Notes under the pieces: generated by a model | Told to the model about the DNA's origin: nothing | Seen by the model: only the letters and a program-made list of their open reading frames with translations | The model's database searches: none | Translations under genes and position numbers: made by a program | Source of the DNA: Hyaloscypha bicolor E | Taxonomy: Eukaryota > Ascomycota > Leotiomycetes > Helotiales > Hyaloscyphaceae | Direction of reading: 5' to 3' | DNA: 64,000 nt | NCBI RefSeq assembly: GCF_002865645.1 | Contig: NW_020194589.1 | Span: 1,782,812 to 1,846,811, forward strand | In this document: positions 60,331 to 64,000 of the stretch, piece after piece | Numbering within the stretch: the stretch's first letter is position 1 | Layout: the number at the start of each line of letters is the position of its first letter

Positions 60331-61687
60331 CCTCACTCCTGGCGGTTATATTAAATTTATTAATATAATTCCAGTTCTTAAAATTAAAGATAGTTCCTCT
60401 CGAGAACCTTTAGTACTAAAAGTATAAACTTAGAATATAGCTTAATACTATAAAGAACTCGGAATAGATATTAATAGCTCCAGTTTATACTAATATAGAC
60501 TTAACCTAGTAGGGTTTAAGGATATTATAAAAGTGAGAATAAGTTAGCCCTTAAATACCTGACTAGAAGATTATAGTAATAAAGACCTAGGTACTTGAGA
60601 TTAGTTCAAACTTAGAGAAGGTACTAATTAGTATACCAGGTTAGTAGTCTCGGGAAAATCTTTTAATAGGACTATTAGGCTTTAGTCTGGTACTTTTTAT
60701 AAAAATAAAGTATTAGTTAAGGAATGAAATTAAGGTATAGTTAATAGAGGTCCGGAAAGAGATATGAGATATAGGGATTCATATCTCCTGGCCTATATAA
60801 GTATTTAGTTACTGAACTTCTAGTTATTCTCTAACTAGTTTAGTAATATTATATATACTCGGAAGCTATAAGGAAGATAGGAGAGTAACTTACTATAGTT
60901 TGCTCCTATAGCAGGCTCTTAGTATTATAAGTTAGGCTATTATTAAATATACTACTAAACCTATTATATTAAGACTATAAGAATTAATATATTTAGTAAG
61001 ATCTCGGTAGATAAAGCGGTCCCACTTTTATATAGGGTGTGCCTTATTCCTCAATTATTTATATTTCTTACTAGATATCTTAAAAGAACTAATAGGTTAA
61101 ATAATTAAAAATATAAGAAGAATTATTTATAAAGATAATATATGGGTTCTATATAGGGCTATAGTAGATAATAGGTCGCGTTTTATCCTGGAATATCTAT
61201 TTACTTTTAATAATAATTCATTACTTTTTATATATACTAATTAAAGTATAGCTCTTTATATAATATATAATTACTATTTACTAATACCTATTATTCCTAT
61301 ATTATTCCGCCTCTAAAGAGCTTGCCTTATAAGAACTATTATCCTTTATAGCCCTCTTTATTACCCTTTACTCCTGTTTTATAAATTTGCCCTTATAGTT
61401 TAGACTTAGCTATTCTAGTAATATACTATCTCTATACCGTTTCCTTACCCAAGATTTAGTAAATCTAGCAAGCCCTTATTCTTTTCTAACTCTTATTACT
61501 TTGGCCTCAGATTATTCGAGATATATATATAGGGTTTCTAATAAAATTTAAATGGGTTTAGTAAGATTATTAAATATTATAGCAAATTCTTCCGTACTAA
61601 AATCTTTAAGTCAGAGATATAGACCTGCTTATAAGGTATATAATAGCAGGGTAATATACAAGTAATTAAGGTAAGTAAGCTACGAAG
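60331..61687 (+). other. Tail of unit U and unidentified DNA
   Basis: Protein-like plus-strand stretches persist to about 60,700 (frame 3, with IAPVYTNIDLT). Beyond that the sequence is moderately AT-rich with no gene, repeat partner or element end that I can define. Confidence 0.35.
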
Positions 61688-61931
61688 TAATACTTATAAG
61701 TATAACTAATTCCAAGAATTAATTCTAATAAGAGACTAATTAATACCCCTTCCAAAGCTAGGAATATCTCTCTATATATTCCCTAGTACTTAGCCAGATA
61801 TATAAAGCCCTTTACTTAATTAGGAAATCCTATATAATCTATATAATTCCGATTATAAGCTATATCCAAAATAGGAAACTAGATCTATAATATCTAATAC
61901 CTATCTATATACTATTATATATACCTATTAT
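61688..61931 (-). repeat. W 3' LTR
   Basis: Matches 5,288-5,539, for example taactaattccaagaatta and aggaaactagatctataata. Compared with the solo copy it keeps more CpC/CpA, so it is less mutated. Confidence 0.8.
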
Positions 61932-61952
61932 ATTAACCCTCCCTCTAGGCCC
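61932..61952 (-). other. W polypurine tract
   Basis: The plus strand has aaccctccctctaggccc beside the LTR; the minus strand reads GGCCTAGAGGGAGGGTT upstream of it, as in G1. Confidence 0.7.
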
Positions 61953-63344
61953 TTATTTCCAAAAGGCCTAGAAAAACTATAAATAGCTTTATAAATATTC
62001 CCCTGAAACTTTCCTGACTACTAGCTTTCTCTAAAAACTCCCTATAATTATTCTATTATTATATCAGGTAATAGAATTAAAAATAGAATTTACTAATCCT
62101 TTCTAGCTAGTTTGCAAATTACCTCTAGTAATTCCCTCTTATAAAAGTAATATAAATATAGTATATACTATCGGATATAAAGCTTATCCGATCTCCTAAT
62201 TAGTTTATAAATCCTAACTTAGCCTCTATTTATAAATAAATTATTATTTTATAGGCCTAAAAACTTAGAAAAGTTAATCCGATCTTCTAGTTTATTTATA
62301 AATCCCTTCTTTAGAATTTTCTGGGTATTCCTAGTATAGAGCCGGTTCCGAATTCGTAATTACTATTTAGGGAAAGGATATTATAAAAAGGCCTCTCTTT
62401 TCCTATTAACTAACCTTTCTTTTCCTTAACCATAATACTATATCCAGCTTCTCCTTATTCCTTACCTTTCTTCTTTAAGCCTTCTTTAAGCTCCTTTAAG
62501 CCTTATTTAAGCTTTATTCAAGTCTCCTTCTAATTCCCTCTTTTACTTCTTTATTTATTAAGATAAATACTTCTCTTAGTACTTATTAGCCTATTACTAC
62601 CCGTTTGGCTAATACTCCTATATTCTTAATTTACTCTTATTATCTTTAATATTCTAAGAATATTACTAAGTTTCCCGATCTTATTTATATTAAGAATAAT
62701 AATTACTTAGTATATAATTACTACTATTTCAAGAATAAAAAATATAATCCTATAAGTTATAAATTCCTTTTTTTATTCTTTATTCTAATACTATCTAAGG
62801 TTTCTTAAATATATATAATATAGTTAAACCGCCTTCTTTAAGCTATTAATATATATAAGTATCTTTCCTATTCTTTGCCTAAAAAGGAAAAGGCTATTAC
62901 TATCCTTCTTTTATATTAAACTATATATACTTCTTATATTAAAGCTATTATTTAAGGCTAACGGATTCTCCTAATAATCTAAGAAATAGGTTAAATAATT
63001 TTTATTAGCTTAGTATAAATATAAAGTACTCTTAATAATATAGTTAATATTCTTTAGTATTAAATAAGCTTATTTCTTTCTTATTTCTTACTAATAGCTA
63101 ATAGCTTTATAGGCTAATTTACTATTTATTTCTTGAAAGAATCCTAATAAGAATAATAATAAGAATAATAGAAAGTAATTATAAGAATAGAATATTTATA
63201 GGATATAGAAATTAGAGTTTTTAATAATTTTTATATAGTTTTTCCAAGAATAAATATATAGTTTTTTAATAGTTTCCTAATAAAAGTATTTATCTTTTAT
63301 ACCTCTATTTGGCTAATAGTATTATAATATTACTCTTTTCCAAG
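61953..63344 (-). other. W 3' untranslated region
   Basis: Between the chromodomain and the LTR. Moderately AT-rich, with no long minus-strand frame followed. Contains repeated taagctcctttaagcc-like words at about 62,475-62,520. Confidence 0.4.
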
Positions 63345-63560
63345 TATTCTTATAATTCTTGAACTATATTTTCCAGATTACTTAATAGTTCCTATATATT
63401 ATTCGCCGGTAAATAGCCCTTCTAATAAACGAGATATTCTCTTTCTTTTCTGCTCTTCCTATAAACTATAATAAATTCTATTTCGAATTCCTCTTTACCC
63501 TTAATCTCGACCGGCTCTAGTTCTATTATAGTACTAGCTTATAGGTACTATAGTTCTAAA
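63345..63560 (-). pseudogene. W chromodomain (C-terminus of pol)
   Basis: Minus strand: ISLLEL*YL just before, then ELEPVEIKGKEEFEIEFIIV, YRKSRKEREYLVY*KGYLP, ANNI*ELLSNLENIVQEL. This follows the chromodomain plan (EVEEIL ... YLVKWKGYP ... NTWEPxxNL) with the aromatic positions partly lost (W to stop, Trp/Glu changed). In active elements it would bind methylated histone H3 and guide integration. Confidence 0.75.
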
Positions 63561-64000
63561 AGAGAAATATGGAAAATATTATAAATCCGATATAATAATA
63601 GTAATTCTAAATAATATATTTATTTATATATTTCTATAATTTCCAGAATTTTAAAAGGGCCGAGATATTTATCTACTAGCTTTATACTAGGTTATAACTA
63701 TTAAATATTCTTTATATAAAGTATAACTTTATTATATATCTTAAACTCTTTATTAATATATTTCTTATTATAGTACTTTTTCTATATATCTACTACTTCT
63801 TACTATTATTTCTCTAGTACTTTCCGTTTTATTTAAATCCTTTATATTCTTTCCTATACTATTAGTACCTCTTTTTCTAGAATATTATCTTTAATATATA
63901 ATTTAATACTAGAATAAAATCCGTATAAGATATAGAATAGAGATATTTCTATTATTAAATATATAGAATTATTATATATGAATTCTATAAGAGTAAGCTT

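Larger units (their letters stand above)
61688..64000 (-). mobile_element. W: 3' part of a second Gypsy chromovirus (continues beyond window)
   Basis: An LTR (61,688-61,931) is followed on its right by a polypurine tract on the minus strand and then minus-strand pol sequence with a chromodomain, so this is the 3' end of a minus-oriented element whose 5' LTR lies outside the window. The LTR family matches the solo LTR at 5,288 and differs from G1 and Z. Confidence 0.8.

Overview
This window looks like a subtelomeric or compartment-border segment of a filamentous ascomycete (Pezizomycotina) genome. Three things support this: a 50-nt GT-AG intron in the only clearly intact gene; fungal-type Ty1/Copia and Ty3/Gypsy (chromovirus) retroelements; and an extreme repeat-induced point mutation (RIP) signature. 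In the AT-rich blocks nearly every surviving C is followed by T and nearly every surviving G is preceded by A. CpA and TpG are almost gone: I find one of each in 13,021-13,560. No bacterial, organellar, rRNA, tRNA or CRISPR feature was seen.

Layout. (1) 1-4,500, normal base composition: the 3' end of a transcription-factor gene, a weakly supported small membrane-protein ORF, and a relic of a small catalase-like heme peroxidase broken by frameshifts and stops. (2) 4,500-6,310, border zone: a short repeat whose copies decay by C-to-T steps into the AT block, then a solo LTR. (3) 6,310-12,443: a complete minus-strand Gypsy chromovirus (G1). (4) 13,331-30,883: an array of plus-strand Copia copies (X1, X3, X2, X4) with a heavily mutated unidentified stretch at 19.2-22.8 kb. 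(5) 30,884-38,280: an unidentified plus-strand unit (V) with its own promoter-like 5' end and long RIP-stopped reading frames. (6) 38,280-42,310: a GC-balanced island with small ORFs and pseudogenes, bounded by related direct repeats containing TTCAAA...TTTTTTGAA. (7) 42,311-60,330: a very long unidentified plus-strand reading frame (U), split by a 13.25-kb minus-strand Gypsy element (Z) with matching 303-bp LTRs and a 4-bp target duplication. Z carries an extra long ORF downstream of pol. (8) 61,688-64,000: the 3' end of a second minus-strand chromovirus (W), of the same LTR family as the solo LTR in region 2.

The most interesting items are the split giant frame U, the accessory ORF in Z, unit V, and a hairpin motif shared by several otherwise different retroelements. 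Domain calls in RIP-mutated DNA come from reading through in-frame TAA/TAG (mostly CAA/CAG ancestors) and comparing with family motifs from memory. No search was run. Boundaries in AT-rich DNA are approximate.
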